DNA of 16,242 nt from an uncultured Eubacteriales bacterium (lineage in GTDB: Bacteria; Bacillota; Clostridia; Lachnospirales; Lachnospiraceae). Numbering within the stretch: the stretch's first letter is position 1; each line of letters starts with the position of its first letter. The notes under the pieces are model-generated. The model ran no database searches. It was not told where the DNA came from and saw only the letters and a program-made list of their open reading frames with translations. The position numbers and the translations under genes are program-made. Shown piece after piece: positions 1 through 7,673 of this stretch. The stretch covers positions 1-16,242 of the forward strand of contig ONWL01000021.1 in assembly GCA_900321525.1 (NCBI GenBank), given 5' to 3'.

Positions 1-1
1 G

Positions 2-175
2 ATGGTGAGTTTGAGCATGGTGGGAAAGTTGTTTTATGGACAGATGACTATGTATTTGCTGCTTTCATTTTTTTCTACCTGGTTCAGCAATCCTACGACC
101 TGGTTTTGGTTTGGTGTGACCTGGCTGTTGTTTTTGTATGTAGGCGGGTATGTTCCGGGACAGAAAAATAGATAA
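2..175 (+). CDS. C-terminal fragment of an integral membrane protein (5' end outside window)
   Basis: This frame is open from the window edge to TAA at 173-175 and gives about 57 residues rich in Trp, Phe and Leu. Two hydrophobic stretches are visible (roughly residues 17-28 and 34-50), followed by a short polar tail ending PGQKNR. That is the look of the last one or two membrane segments of a polytopic protein with a cytoplasmic end. The family cannot be identified from this fragment. Given the neighbours it may belong to polysaccharide synthesis (polymerase, flippase or membrane glycosyltransferase), but this is inference. The gene stops 9 bases before the -35 box of the leuA promoter, with no obvious terminator between. 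The true start lies to the left of the window; the ATG at position 2 is probably internal. Confidence 0.6.
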   Translation: MVSLSMVGKLFYGQMTMYLLLSFFSTWFSNPTTWFWFGVTWLLFLYVGGYVPGQKNR

Positions 176-184
176 TCCATTGCC

Positions 185-213
185 TTTACAGTGCATTTGA
201 AGTGTGTTATACT
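185..213 (+). promoter_or_regulatory. Sigma-A promoter of leuA
   Basis: TTTACA (185-190) and TATACT (208-213) are separated by exactly 17 bases, each one base off consensus. TGT before the -10 box adds an extended -10 element. Transcription would begin near 220, leaving a leader of only about 40 bases before the leuA start. That is too short for a T-box or a leader-peptide attenuator, so leuA seems to be controlled, if at all, at initiation. Confidence 0.7.
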
Positions 214-260
214 AAAACGGTATGCCCTTAGGGCTTGTGAAAAGAATGGAGAACGATAAA

Positions 261-1946
261 ATGTTGAATTTTGAAAGATACCAGAGAAATCCGGTGGTAG
301 ATTATCCACAGCGTCAGTGGCCCAATCGGGAAATCGAGCACGCTCCCATATGGTGCAGCGTAGACCTGCGTGATGGCAACCAGGCATTGATTGAGCCTAT
401 GACAGTAGAACAGAAGATTGAATTTTTTAAACTGCTGGTAAAAATTGGATTTAAAGAAATCGAAGTAGGATTTCCTGCTGCCTCTCAGATTGAGTTTGAT
501 TTCTTAAGAGAACTGGTGAAACAGGATCTGATTCCAGATGATGTGGTGATTCAGGTATTGGTACAGTGTCGTGATCATTTGATTACCAGAACATTTGAAG
601 CATTAGAGGGTGTCAAAAAAGCGGTTGTACATATCTACAACTCTACCTCTACTTTGCAGCGCGATGTGGTATTTCATATGGATAAAGAGCAGATCAAGCG
701 GATTGCCATTGACGGTACCCGTATGGTAAAGAGCCACTTGGATGAGTTTGCCGGAGAGGTGATTCTGGAATATTCCCCAGAAAGTTTTACTGGAACAGAG
801 TTAGACTATGCGGCAGAGGTTTGCAACGCGGTCATTCAGGAGTGGGGGCCGGATCCGGAGCATAAGCTTATCATCAATCTGCCTTCTACTGTGGAGATGA
901 ATACGCCAAATGTATACGCGGATCAGATTGAATGGATGATCGGGCATCTGGACAACAGAGAGTCTGTGGTAGTCAGCGTCCATCCTCACAATGACAGAGG
1001 CACTGGTGTGGCAGCAGCAGAACTGGCACTGCTTGCAGGAGCAGACAGAGTGGAAGGAACCTTGTTTGGCAATGGAGAGCGTACCGGTAATGTGGATATT
1101 GTGAATCTGGCATATAATATGTTTTCTCAGGGTATTGATCCAAAACTGGCGTTGGATGATGTCAATGAACTGATTGACGTATACCAGAGATGTTGCAGGA
1201 TTGAGATTCACCCAAGACATCCGTATGCGGGGAAACTGGTGTTTACCGCCTTTTCCGGTTCTCATCAGGATGCCATCAATAAGGGAGTGCAGGCTATGAA
1301 AGAACGGGGCAGCGAACATTGGCAGGTGCCTTATCTCCCCATTGACCCATCTGACATTGGCAGACAGTATGAACCAATTGTCCGCATCAACAGCCAGTCC
1401 GGTAAGGGTGGTGTGGCATTTGTGATGGATACTTATTATGGCTATCAGCTGCCCAAGAAGATGCACCGGGAATTTGCGGATGTGGTGCAGAAAGTAGCAG
1501 AGCAGACTGGCGAAGTGTCACCGGAAAAGGTATATGAACTGTTTCAACGGGAGTATATTTTTGCCAAGAGTCCCTATCGTCTGGTGAATTGTGTCATTGC
1601 AGAAGCAGATGAGGGAGAGGAAGAGCAGAAAGAAGATTGTACCAATGTGACATTGACATTGAAAAAAGATGGAGAAGTCATTGTAATGGAAGGAACAGGT
1701 ACCGGTCCCATGAATGCAGTGCGCAACTGTCTACAGGAACTGACCGGTATGAAGTTACGCGTGCTGGACTATACAGAGCATGCATTGGATGAAGGTTCTG
1801 AAGCAAGAGCGGCTGCTTATGTGCAGTGTATGAACTTGGAAACAGGAGAGACGACCTTTGGCGTGGGTACCAGTCACAACATTACCCGTGCTTCTTTGAA
1901 GGCACTGTTCAGTGCAGTGAATCGTCTGTATCGTCATTGTCAGTAA
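261..1946 (+). CDS. leuA: 2-isopropylmalate synthase
   Basis: Catalyses the first committed step of leucine biosynthesis in the cytoplasm: acetyl-CoA plus 2-oxoisovalerate give 2-isopropylmalate. The 561-residue product fits the long LeuA subfamily. The HMGL-like TIM barrel starts near residue 25 with the LRDGNQ motif (36-41; Arg37 and metal ligand Asp38). The metal-binding HPHND follows at 241-245 and the GNGERTGN loop at 270-277, then FSGSHQDAI at 331-339. The last ~130 residues match the LeuA allosteric, leucine-sensing domain in position. ATG at 261 is chosen because GGAGA (248-252) lies 8 bases upstream and MLNFERY is the usual start of this subfamily. An in-frame ATG at 222 lies almost at the predicted transcription start and has no ribosome binding site. 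The next gene starts 15 bases after the stop, so leuA appears co-transcribed with a glycosyltransferase, an odd pairing. No other leucine genes are in the window. Confidence 0.95.
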   Translation: MLNFERYQRNPVVDYPQRQWPNREIEHAPIWCSVDLRDGNQALIEPMTVEQKIEFFKLLVKIGFKEIEVGFPAASQIEFDFLRELVKQDLIPDDVVIQVLVQCRDHLITRTFEALEGVKKAVVHIYNSTSTLQRDVVFHMDKEQIKRIAIDGTRMVKSHLDEFAGEVILEYSPESFTGTELDYAAEVCNAVIQEWGPDPEHKLIINLPSTVEMNTPNVYADQIEWMIGHLDNRESVVVSVHPHNDRGTGVAAAELALLAGADRVEGTLFGNGERTGNVDIVNLAYNMFSQGIDPKLALDDVNELIDVYQRCCRIEIHPRHPYAGKLVFTAFSGSHQDAINKGVQAMKERGSEHWQVPYLPIDPSDIGRQYEPIVRINSQSGKGGVAFVMDTYYGYQLPKKMHREFADVVQKVAEQTGEVSPEKVYELFQREYIFAKSPYRLVNCVIAEADEGEEEQKEDCTNVTLTLKKDGEVIVMEGTGTGPMNAVRNCLQELTGMKLRVLDYTEHALDEGSEARAAAYVQCMNLETGETTFGVGTSHNITRASLKALFSAVNRLYRHCQ

Positions 1947-1961
1947 AGGATGGAAAAACGT

Positions 1962-2903
1962 ATGTCGCCTTCAATTGATGTGATCATCCCCACATATCAT
2001 CCGGATGAGAAGTATATTCGTTTATTGGAAATGCTCGCCCGCCAGGTATATCCGATTCACAAAATTATTGTACTCAACACAGAAAAAGCACACTATCACC
2101 CAGAACAGTACCCGGTATTGGCACAGCTACAGGTCACCCACATTTCTAAAAATGAATTTGACCATGGCGGCACCAGAAATCAGGGGGTACAAATGTCTGA
2201 CAGTGATCTGGTGTTGTTTCTGACACAGGATGCGGTGCCGGCAGATGAACATCTGACAGAACGGATTGCCGCCTGCTTTGCGGATCCAAAAGTGGCTTCT
2301 GTCTATGGCAGACAGCTGCCGGCAGAAGATTGTAATCTGATCGAGCAGTATAGTAGGCAGTTTAATTATCCAGGAGAAAGTCAGATCAAGACACAGGAAG
2401 ATTTGGACAGACTGGGCATTAAGACTTACTTTTGTTCCGATGTGTGTGCTGCTTACCGCAGAAGTGTGTATGAAGCGTTGGGAGGATTTCCCCTTCAGAC
2501 GATTTTCAATGAAGATATGGTGTATGCGTCCAAGGTGATTGGTGCAGGATATGCCATTGTATATTGTGCAGAAGCGATGGTCATCCATTCCCACAACTAT
2601 ACCGGATTGCAGCAGTTTCACCGTAATTTTGACAATGGGGTGTCACAGAAGGATTATGAAGTCATTTTTGCTTCTCTTCCGGCAGAAGGAGAAGGTATCA
2701 AAATGGTCAAATCCACTGTCCAGTATCTGGTTTCCAAAGGAAAATGGTATCTGATACCGAAGCTGGTCTATATCAGCGGTTGTAAATATCTGGGTTTTCG
2801 GATGGGAAAACAGTATCAGAAACTACCAAAGGCACTGGTCAGATGGTGTACCATGGACAAGGGATATTGGAAGAAGCTGGAATCGGGAACAATAGAGAAA
2901 TAA
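1962..2903 (+). CDS. GT2 glycosyltransferase, rhamnosyltransferase-like
   Basis: A soluble or membrane-associated family 2 (GT-A fold) glycosyltransferase that would add a sugar, probably L-rhamnose from dTDP-rhamnose, to a lipid-linked polysaccharide. The 313-residue product opens with the nucleotide-binding strand IDVIIPTYHP. It then has FDHGGTRNQG (about 86-95), typical of rhamnosyltransferases, and the TQDA motif in the DxD position (about 113-116). CSDVCAAYRRSVYEALGGFP and the acidic NEDM (acceptor/base region) come next, then a HSHNY motif. The C-terminal ~80 residues are basic. An ATG at 1950 is in frame but sits directly on its only Shine-Dalgarno-like bases (AAAGGA, 1945-1950). ATG at 1962 has workable spacing and is preferred, with moderate certainty. 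It follows leuA closely. The rfbC gene downstream supplies the dTDP-rhamnose pathway, which fits the proposed donor. Confidence 0.85.
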   Translation: MSPSIDVIIPTYHPDEKYIRLLEMLARQVYPIHKIIVLNTEKAHYHPEQYPVLAQLQVTHISKNEFDHGGTRNQGVQMSDSDLVLFLTQDAVPADEHLTERIAACFADPKVASVYGRQLPAEDCNLIEQYSRQFNYPGESQIKTQEDLDRLGIKTYFCSDVCAAYRRSVYEALGGFPLQTIFNEDMVYASKVIGAGYAIVYCAEAMVIHSHNYTGLQQFHRNFDNGVSQKDYEVIFASLPAEGEGIKMVKSTVQYLVSKGKWYLIPKLVYISGCKYLGFRMGKQYQKLPKALVRWCTMDKGYWKKLESGTIEK

Positions 2904-2911
2904 GAAGAATT

Positions 2912-2940
2912 GTTTCAAGCCAGGAAGAATTGCTTGAAAC
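2912..2940. repeat. Perfect 9-bp inverted repeat overlapping a -35 box
   Basis: GTTTCAAGC (2912-2920) and GCTTGAAAC (2932-2940) are exact reverse complements around an 11-base spacer. The right arm covers the -35 hexamer (2934-2939) of the promoter before rfbC. No T-tract follows, so it is a poor intrinsic terminator for the upstream unit. An operator for a repressor is the simplest reading; an RNA hairpin in read-through mRNA is the alternative. Confidence 0.5.
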
Positions 2941-2961
2941 TGAAGGGTTTTATGCTATAAT
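2934..2961 (+). promoter_or_regulatory. Sigma-A promoter of the rfbC-ABC-glycosyltransferase operon
   Basis: TTGAAA (2934-2939) and TATAAT (2956-2961), spacer 16, with an extended -10 (TGC directly before TATAAT). The predicted start near 2968 lies about 29 bases before the rfbC ATG. It separates leuA plus the first glycosyltransferase from the export genes, though read-through is possible because no terminator precedes it. Confidence 0.65.
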
Positions 2962-2996
2962 GATTTTGGAGGAACAGGTTAATACAAGGAGGAAAC

Positions 2997-3554
2997 ATGG
3001 GAAAGATTAAAGTAACAAGATGTGAAATTGAAGGATTGTGTGTCATTGAGCCCACTGTTTTTCAGGATGAAAGAGGCTATTTTGTGGAAACCTATAACTA
3101 TAATGACTTTGCGGCAGAAGGATTGGATATGAAATTTGTCCAGGACAACCAGTCTATGTCTGTGAAAGGTGTACTTAGAGGACTGCATTTTCAGAAACAG
3201 TTCCCACAGGGAAAGCTGGTACGTGCCATCAGAGGTACGGTATTTGATGTGGCGGTGGACTTAAGAGGTGGCTCTGCTACTTACGGAAAATGGTTTGGTG
3301 TGGTATTGTCTGCTGAGAATAAGAAACAGTTCTACATTCCAGAGGGCTTTGCACATGGATTTTTGGTATTGTCTGACGAGGCAGAATTTGCTTATAAAGT
3401 AACAGACTTTTATCATCCAGGTGATGAAGGCGGTTTAAAATGGGACGATCCGGAAATTGGCGTAGAATGGCCCATTGAGCAAGGCATGGAACTGATTCTT
3501 TCTGAAAAGGATCAGAAGTGGCTTGGATTAAAGGATACATTTAAGTTTGAATAA
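2997..3554 (+). CDS. rfbC: dTDP-4-dehydrorhamnose 3,5-epimerase
   Basis: RmlC/RfbC converts dTDP-4-dehydro-6-deoxy-D-glucose to dTDP-4-dehydro-L-rhamnose, the third step of dTDP-L-rhamnose synthesis, in the cytoplasm. The 185-residue length is typical of this cupin. Family marks in order are VFQDERGYF (21-29), then QDNQS and VLRGLHFQ with the catalytic base His64. They continue with GKLVRAIRGTVFDVAVDLR, YGKW, YIPEGFAHGFLVLSD (113-127) and YKVTDFY with the likely catalytic acid Tyr133. KWDDPEIGVEWP (148-159) follows, then Asp172 in the position of the dyad aspartate. AAGGAGG (2986-2992) lies 4 bases before the ATG, a near-ideal ribosome binding site. The genes rmlA, rmlB and rmlD are not in the window, so the rest of the pathway must lie elsewhere. 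It is the first gene of an operon with polymer export and glycosyltransferase genes. Confidence 0.95.
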   Translation: MGKIKVTRCEIEGLCVIEPTVFQDERGYFVETYNYNDFAAEGLDMKFVQDNQSMSVKGVLRGLHFQKQFPQGKLVRAIRGTVFDVAVDLRGGSATYGKWFGVVLSAENKKQFYIPEGFAHGFLVLSDEAEFAYKVTDFYHPGDEGGLKWDDPEIGVEWPIEQGMELILSEKDQKWLGLKDTFKFE

Positions 3555-3573
3555 AAATCAGGAATGTTAAACT

Positions 3574-4578
3574 ATGAAACGTAACAAATATGATTTGAAG
3601 AAAATCTGTGCAGGTGTTTTTGGATTTTGTCTGATTTATGGCATTCTTATTATTTTGATTGCATGGAAACAGATTCAGGCATCTCAGATTGGCAATGGGG
3701 CGGTGTATGGATTTATCCTACTGATGGTGGTACTGGCGGGATATATGGCGCATTTGCTACAGTGTGACAAAACAGGTAAACCGAGCAAAGGACTCTATCT
3801 GATTCATACCATAGAGAAGTATCAGTTTCTTATTGAACAGCTGGTGTCCCGTGACTTTAAAATTAAATACAAGCGTTCTGTGTTGGGTGTGTTTTGGAGT
3901 TTTCTGAATCCCCTTTTGATGATGGTGGTGCAGTATATGGTGTTTTCCAACAGTATTTATTTGTTGACTGGTATTGTCATGTTCAGTGGATTTAATGAGT
4001 GTTGCAATCAGGCACTTCGTGCCATCATCGGCAATGCTTCCCTGATCACCAAGGTATATGTGCCAAAGTATATTTATCCCATTACCAAGGTGTTGTCAGC
4101 CAGTATCAATTTGGTGCTTTCCATGGTGCCGCTTTTACTAGTCACACTGATCTATGGATTGGGCAATGCAGATCATCTTTACTTGACATGGGCAGTGTTG
4201 TTGATTCCCATTGCACTGGTGCTGTTGATTATTTTTACGATTGGAATGGGTTTTTTACTATCCAGTTTGATGGTGTTTTTCCATGATGTGGAGTTTTTAT
4301 GGGGAGTATTGTCTACCATGTGGATGTATGCCACACCCATTATCTATCCCATCAGCATTCTGGAAGGGGCAGATAATTTGCTTTCTAAGGTGACATTGAA
4401 AGTGATCCGTGTAAATCCATTGTATCATTATATTGAATTTATGCGCAGCATTATCATTTCCGGATGCTCACCGGCATTGCGGGAGTATGTGATTTGCGCA
4501 GCGTGGTCATTTGGTATGCTGGCATTTGGTGCATTTGTATTCAAAAAGACACAGGATAAGTTTATCCTGTATATTTAA
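3574..4578 (+). CDS. ABC-2 type polysaccharide export permease
   Basis: Membrane subunit of the transporter that flips a finished lipid-linked polysaccharide across the cytoplasmic membrane (Wzm/TagG/RgpC group). The 334-residue protein has two extra N-terminal membrane segments (about 13-31 and 42-62). The ABC-2 core follows, starting at LVSRDFKIKYKRSVLGVFWSFLNP, the amphipathic gate helix and first core helix. GNASLITKVYVPKYIYP, MWMYATPIIYP and NPLYHYIEFMRS are typical of polysaccharide exporters. Five to six further hydrophobic segments are visible. Compared with my recollection of the family, the loop between VFS and YLLTG is only three residues where about twelve are usual, so a short deletion is possible. 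AGGA at 3560-3563 is a weak ribosome binding site 10 bases before the ATG. The gene lies 19 bases after rfbC. Its ATPase partner follows after a hairpin. Confidence 0.9.
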   Translation: MKRNKYDLKKICAGVFGFCLIYGILIILIAWKQIQASQIGNGAVYGFILLMVVLAGYMAHLLQCDKTGKPSKGLYLIHTIEKYQFLIEQLVSRDFKIKYKRSVLGVFWSFLNPLLMMVVQYMVFSNSIYLLTGIVMFSGFNECCNQALRAIIGNASLITKVYVPKYIYPITKVLSASINLVLSMVPLLLVTLIYGLGNADHLYLTWAVLLIPIALVLLIIFTIGMGFLLSSLMVFFHDVEFLWGVLSTMWMYATPIIYPISILEGADNLLSKVTLKVIRVNPLYHYIEFMRSIIISGCSPALREYVICAAWSFGMLAFGAFVFKKTQDKFILYI

Positions 4579-4596
4579 ACTGCAAGATGCAGAGAG

Positions 4597-4618
4597 CGGA
4601 CTGCCAGAGGGCAGTCCG
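4597..4618 (+). promoter_or_regulatory. Intercistronic RNA hairpin between permease and ATPase
   Basis: CGGACTGCC (4597-4605) pairs perfectly with GGCAGTCCG (4610-4618) across the tetraloop AGAG. This is a 9-bp GC-rich stem, with one further G-U pair possible outside. No T-tract follows (TGTGAAAGG), so it is not a standard terminator. It may stabilise or delimit processed mRNA, or attenuate the downstream genes mildly. Confidence 0.6.
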
Positions 4619-4656
4619 TGTGAAAGGAAATGAAGCAGAATAAGTGGGTGCTTTGA

Positions 4657-5409
4657 ATGAAGATAGAAGAAAAGAAACAGGACAGTGACCTGATGATTCA
4701 GGTGCAGGATGTGTCGATGCGGTTTAAGATGAGTAACGACAAAATTACAAGTATCAAAGAACTGGTGACACAGACACTCAGGGGAAAAGTACAGTATAAT
4801 GAATTCTGGGCACTTCATGATGTGAATTTTGAAGTGAAGAAGGGGGAAGTCATCGGAATCATCGGCAGAAATGGTGCGGGAAAGAGTACCATCTTGAAGA
4901 TTATTTCCGGGATTATGAAGCCCACTACAGGAAATGTAGTGCGGTACGGCAATATTGTTCCCATGTTAGAGTTGGGTTCAGGATTTGATTATGATCTGAC
5001 CGGACGGGAGAATATTTTCTTAAATGGTGCCATACTGGGATATTCCAAGGAATTCTTATATGAAAAGTATGATGAAATTCTGGCATTTTCCGAACTGGGA
5101 GATTTCATCCATATGCCCATTCGAAATTACTCCTCCGGTATGCTGATGCGGCTGGCGTTTTCCATTGCCACGGTAGTCAATCCGGAGATTCTGATTGTAG
5201 ATGAGATTCTTTCCGTAGGAGATGAGAATTTCCAGGAAAAAAGTCATGCAAGAATGCTGGAACTGATGAGTGGTGGTACTACAGTGTTGTTTGTTTCTCA
5301 CAGTCTGAAGCAGATACGGGAGATGTGTAACCGGGTGGTCTGGTTAGACGGTGGGACCGTCAGGATGTTTGGTGATGTGGAAACAGTCTGCGATGCATAT
5401 AAGTTGTAA
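4657..5409 (+). CDS. ABC transporter ATPase for polysaccharide export
   Basis: Nucleotide-binding subunit (Wzt/TagH/RgpD group) that powers the permease encoded just upstream. In 250 residues it has Walker A GRNGAGKST (70-78), a Q-loop region near LELGSGF, and the signature YSSGMLMRLAF (158-168). Walker B ILIVDEIL (178-185) and the switch histidine in VSHS (His215) complete the set. NYSSGM and DEILSVGD are hallmarks of the polysaccharide/teichoic acid exporters. It ends at about the limit of the core domain. It therefore lacks the C-terminal carbohydrate-binding extension of long Wzt proteins, which suggests export does not depend on recognition of a terminal cap. The start is uncertain because no good Shine-Dalgarno precedes 4657. 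An in-frame eight-codon minicistron (4630-4656, ATG to TGA) ends directly before this ATG, and Met13 (4693) is another possibility. Confidence 0.92.
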   Translation: MKIEEKKQDSDLMIQVQDVSMRFKMSNDKITSIKELVTQTLRGKVQYNEFWALHDVNFEVKKGEVIGIIGRNGAGKSTILKIISGIMKPTTGNVVRYGNIVPMLELGSGFDYDLTGRENIFLNGAILGYSKEFLYEKYDEILAFSELGDFIHMPIRNYSSGMLMRLAFSIATVVNPEILIVDEILSVGDENFQEKSHARMLELMSGGTTVLFVSHSLKQIREMCNRVVWLDGGTVRMFGDVETVCDAYKL

Positions 5410-5488
5410 TTTTGTAAACAGAGAAGGCAAAAGAACATTTTGCCATGATATCTATCATAATGAAAAGAAATGAAGTCGGAGGAATTTC

Positions 5489-7636
5489 ATGAATTACTGT
5501 TTTGATATGCTGTTCTACAAGGACGGCAATGTGAATGCAGTGGGATGGGCCATTCCCACAGATACAAAGAATACGGTAGAACCGTTGATTTATGATCAGG
5601 ATGGAAAACTGGTGCCATGCACGTTTCTGCATACCAGAAGACCGGATGTAGGTATGACCTTGTTTAATGACAGAAAGCTGGATCTGTTTGGTACGTATTT
5701 ACAGATACCGGTTAGCAACGGCAATCCGTTGAAGGTGGTCTTTCAGGAAATAGAAGAAGGAAAAGAGGAACCGGTGGATACACTGGAAGCCCAGATCGAT
5801 GTGCAGAAACTGATTGATCAGGAAAAATATGAGAAATCCCTGCGCTTTAAAATTGAATCCTTCTTTAAGTCTGAGGATAAGAAGGCATTTTTCCGAAAGG
5901 CAAAAAACAAATTGCTGGATGAAGATAATAAAAATTATCAGATTTGGTATGAAAAGCACAAAGCAACAGAGGAAGAACTGAGAGAACAAAAAGTACATCA
6001 GTTTGACTATGCGCCTCTTGTCAGTATTGTGGTACCGGCGTATAATACGCCCATTCCGTATCTGAAACAAATGGTCGCTTCTGTGAAGGCACAGACCTAT
6101 TCCAACTGGCAGCTATGCATTGCCAATGGCAGTGGTATGAATGCAGAATTGTGCCGTGCACTGCAAAGATATGCGGATCAGGATCCAAGAATCAAGTGGG
6201 CAAGATTAAAGGAAAACCGCGGCATTTCCGGTAACACCAATGTGGCATTGAAGCTGGCAGACGGCGAGATCATTGTGCTGATGGATCATGACGATATGAT
6301 CGCACCCAATGCACTGTATGAGGTAGTGGCGGCTTTCAATGAGAATCCAAAGACCGATGCGGTGTACAGTGATGAAGATAAGTTTGAGACAAAGAAGTCG
6401 GCTCATTATGATCCACACTTCAAGTCAGACTTTAATATTGATTTGCTTTGTTGCAATAATTATATCTGCCATCTGTTTGCAGTGCGCAAATCCATTGCAT
6501 TTGAGGTAGGTGGATTCCATTCGGAGTACGATGGGGCACAGGACCATGACTTTATTCTGCGTTGTGTGGAAAAGAGCCGTTATGTGGCACATATTCCCAA
6601 GATTCTGTATTCCTGGAGATGTCATAGAAATTCTACTTCTGAGAATCCGGAAAGCAAGCTGTACGCATTTGAGGCAGGGCAGAAGGCAATTGAGGCATAC
6701 TATCAGAGACAGGGGATTCCGGGTACCGTGAAGGCTGGCCCATTGTTTGGATGGTATAAAACAGAGTTCCATCTGACAGAGCATCCGTTGGTATCGGTTC
6801 TGATTCCGACGAAGGATCACATTGATGATTTGGAAACATGTGTGAATTCTCTGCTGACCAAAGCAACCTATGACAATTATGAATTGATTATTATTGAGAA
6901 CAACAGTACCGAACCTTCTACCTTTGCGTATTATAAGGATTTAGAGAAAAAAGACAAACGCATTAAGGTGGTATACTGGGATGGTCCATTTAACTATTCC
7001 GCCATCAACAACTTTGGTGCCAAATATGCATCCGGTGAGTATTATCTGCTCTTAAACAATGACGTGGAACTGATTACACCGGAAATTTTTGAGAGTATGC
7101 TAGGGTACTGCATGCGTGAAGATGTAGGAATTGTGGGTGCAAAATTGTTTTATCCGGACAATACCATTCAGCATGCAGGTGTGTTGGTCGGTGCCGGCGG
7201 TGTGGCAGATCATGTGTTTAAGAACATGGATATGTATGAGCCAGGATATATGGGACGTGCCATCAGTTCACAGGATATGACCTGTGTGACAGGTGCCTGC
7301 CTGATGATCAAGAAGAGTGTGTTTGAGGAAGTTGGTGGTCTGACAGAAGAGTTTGCCGTAGCATACAATGATGTGGATCTGTGTCTGAAGGTCATTGAGA
7401 CTGGTAAGTTGGTGGTGTTTGATGCATTTGTATCTTTGTATCATTATGAGTCCAAGTCTCGTGGATATGAGGACACACCGGAAAAACTGATGCGGTTCTC
7501 CAAAGAGATGGAACTGCTGTCTACCAGATGGGATCACAGACTGGATGGGGATCCTTATTACAACAAGAATCTGTCACTGGTCAATGGATACTATAAACTG
7601 GAAAAAGTAAAAGAAGAAGGAAAGGAAGAGGTGTAA
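5489..7636 (+). CDS. Large two-domain GT2 glycosyltransferase
   Basis: A 715-residue cytoplasmic protein with two family 2 glycosyltransferase domains, likely to add two sugars or alternate linkages to a rhamnose-type polymer. Residues 1-170 form an N-terminal module ending in a charged, coiled-coil-like stretch (about 105-170). Domain 1 begins at PLVSIVVPAYN (about 176-186), with metal-binding MDHDD (265-269), YSDED, and QDHD (351-354). Domain 2 begins at HPLVSVLIPTKDH (432-444), with LLNNDVEL (521-528; NND replaces DxD), GACLMIKKSVFEEVGGLTEEF (602-622), and NDVDLCLK (627-634). This double arrangement is known from rhamnan and galactan polymerases such as the RgpF/GacG type. GGAGGA (5478-5483) is an excellent ribosome binding site five bases before the ATG. 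The 79-base gap upstream holds a 7-bp AT-rich inverted repeat (5426-5444). Acceptor and donor cannot be told from sequence alone. Confidence 0.9.
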   Translation: MNYCFDMLFYKDGNVNAVGWAIPTDTKNTVEPLIYDQDGKLVPCTFLHTRRPDVGMTLFNDRKLDLFGTYLQIPVSNGNPLKVVFQEIEEGKEEPVDTLEAQIDVQKLIDQEKYEKSLRFKIESFFKSEDKKAFFRKAKNKLLDEDNKNYQIWYEKHKATEEELREQKVHQFDYAPLVSIVVPAYNTPIPYLKQMVASVKAQTYSNWQLCIANGSGMNAELCRALQRYADQDPRIKWARLKENRGISGNTNVALKLADGEIIVLMDHDDMIAPNALYEVVAAFNENPKTDAVYSDEDKFETKKSAHYDPHFKSDFNIDLLCCNNYICHLFAVRKSIAFEVGGFHSEYDGAQDHDFILRCVEKSRYVAHIPKILYSWRCHRNSTSENPESKLYAFEAGQKAIEAYYQRQGIPGTVKAGPLFGWYKTEFHLTEHPLVSVLIPTKDHIDDLETCVNSLLTKATYDNYELIIIENNSTEPSTFAYYKDLEKKDKRIKVVYWDGPFNYSAINNFGAKYASGEYYLLLNNDVELITPEIFESMLGYCMREDVGIVGAKLFYPDNTIQHAGVLVGAGGVADHVFKNMDMYEPGYMGRAISSQDMTCVTGACLMIKKSVFEEVGGLTEEFAVAYNDVDLCLKVIETGKLVVFDAFVSLYHYESKSRGYEDTPEKLMRFSKEMELLSTRWDHRLDGDPYYNKNLSLVNGYYKLEKVKEEGKEEV

Positions 7637-7650
7637 TGCATTGCATTACA
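7632..7650. repeat. 19-bp near-perfect palindrome at a gene junction
   Basis: TGTAATGCA and TGCATTACA are exact reverse complements flanking a single T (7641). The left arm includes the stop codon of the two-domain glycosyltransferase. The palindrome lies 24 bases before the next start codon. In RNA it would fold as a 7-bp stem with a CAUUG loop. In DNA it has the shape of a dimeric regulator site. No promoter hexamers are evident around it. Confidence 0.5.
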
Positions 7651-7673
7651 AACACTTCAGAACAGGGGATTAT

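Noticed and set aside
214..260. T-box or leucine leader-peptide control of leuA
   Set aside because: With the promoter at 185-213 the leader is only about 40 bases, has no specifier-type structure and no run of leucine codons.
34..387. A 117-codon minus-strand frame across the leuA promoter
   Set aside because: It covers a clear plus-strand promoter and the start of leuA, and shows no family similarity that I recognise.
801..1466. A 221-codon open frame on the minus strand inside leuA
   Set aside because: It lies wholly within a well-supported gene, has no recognisable domain, and no ribosome binding site or promoter was seen. It is a shadow of the leuA coding pattern.
5410..5488. Terminator or promoter between the ATPase and the two-domain glycosyltransferase
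   Set aside because: GGCAAAA/TTTTGCC (5426-5444) is a 7-bp AT-rich stem without a T-tract, and possible -10 sequences nearby lack a -35 at workable spacing.
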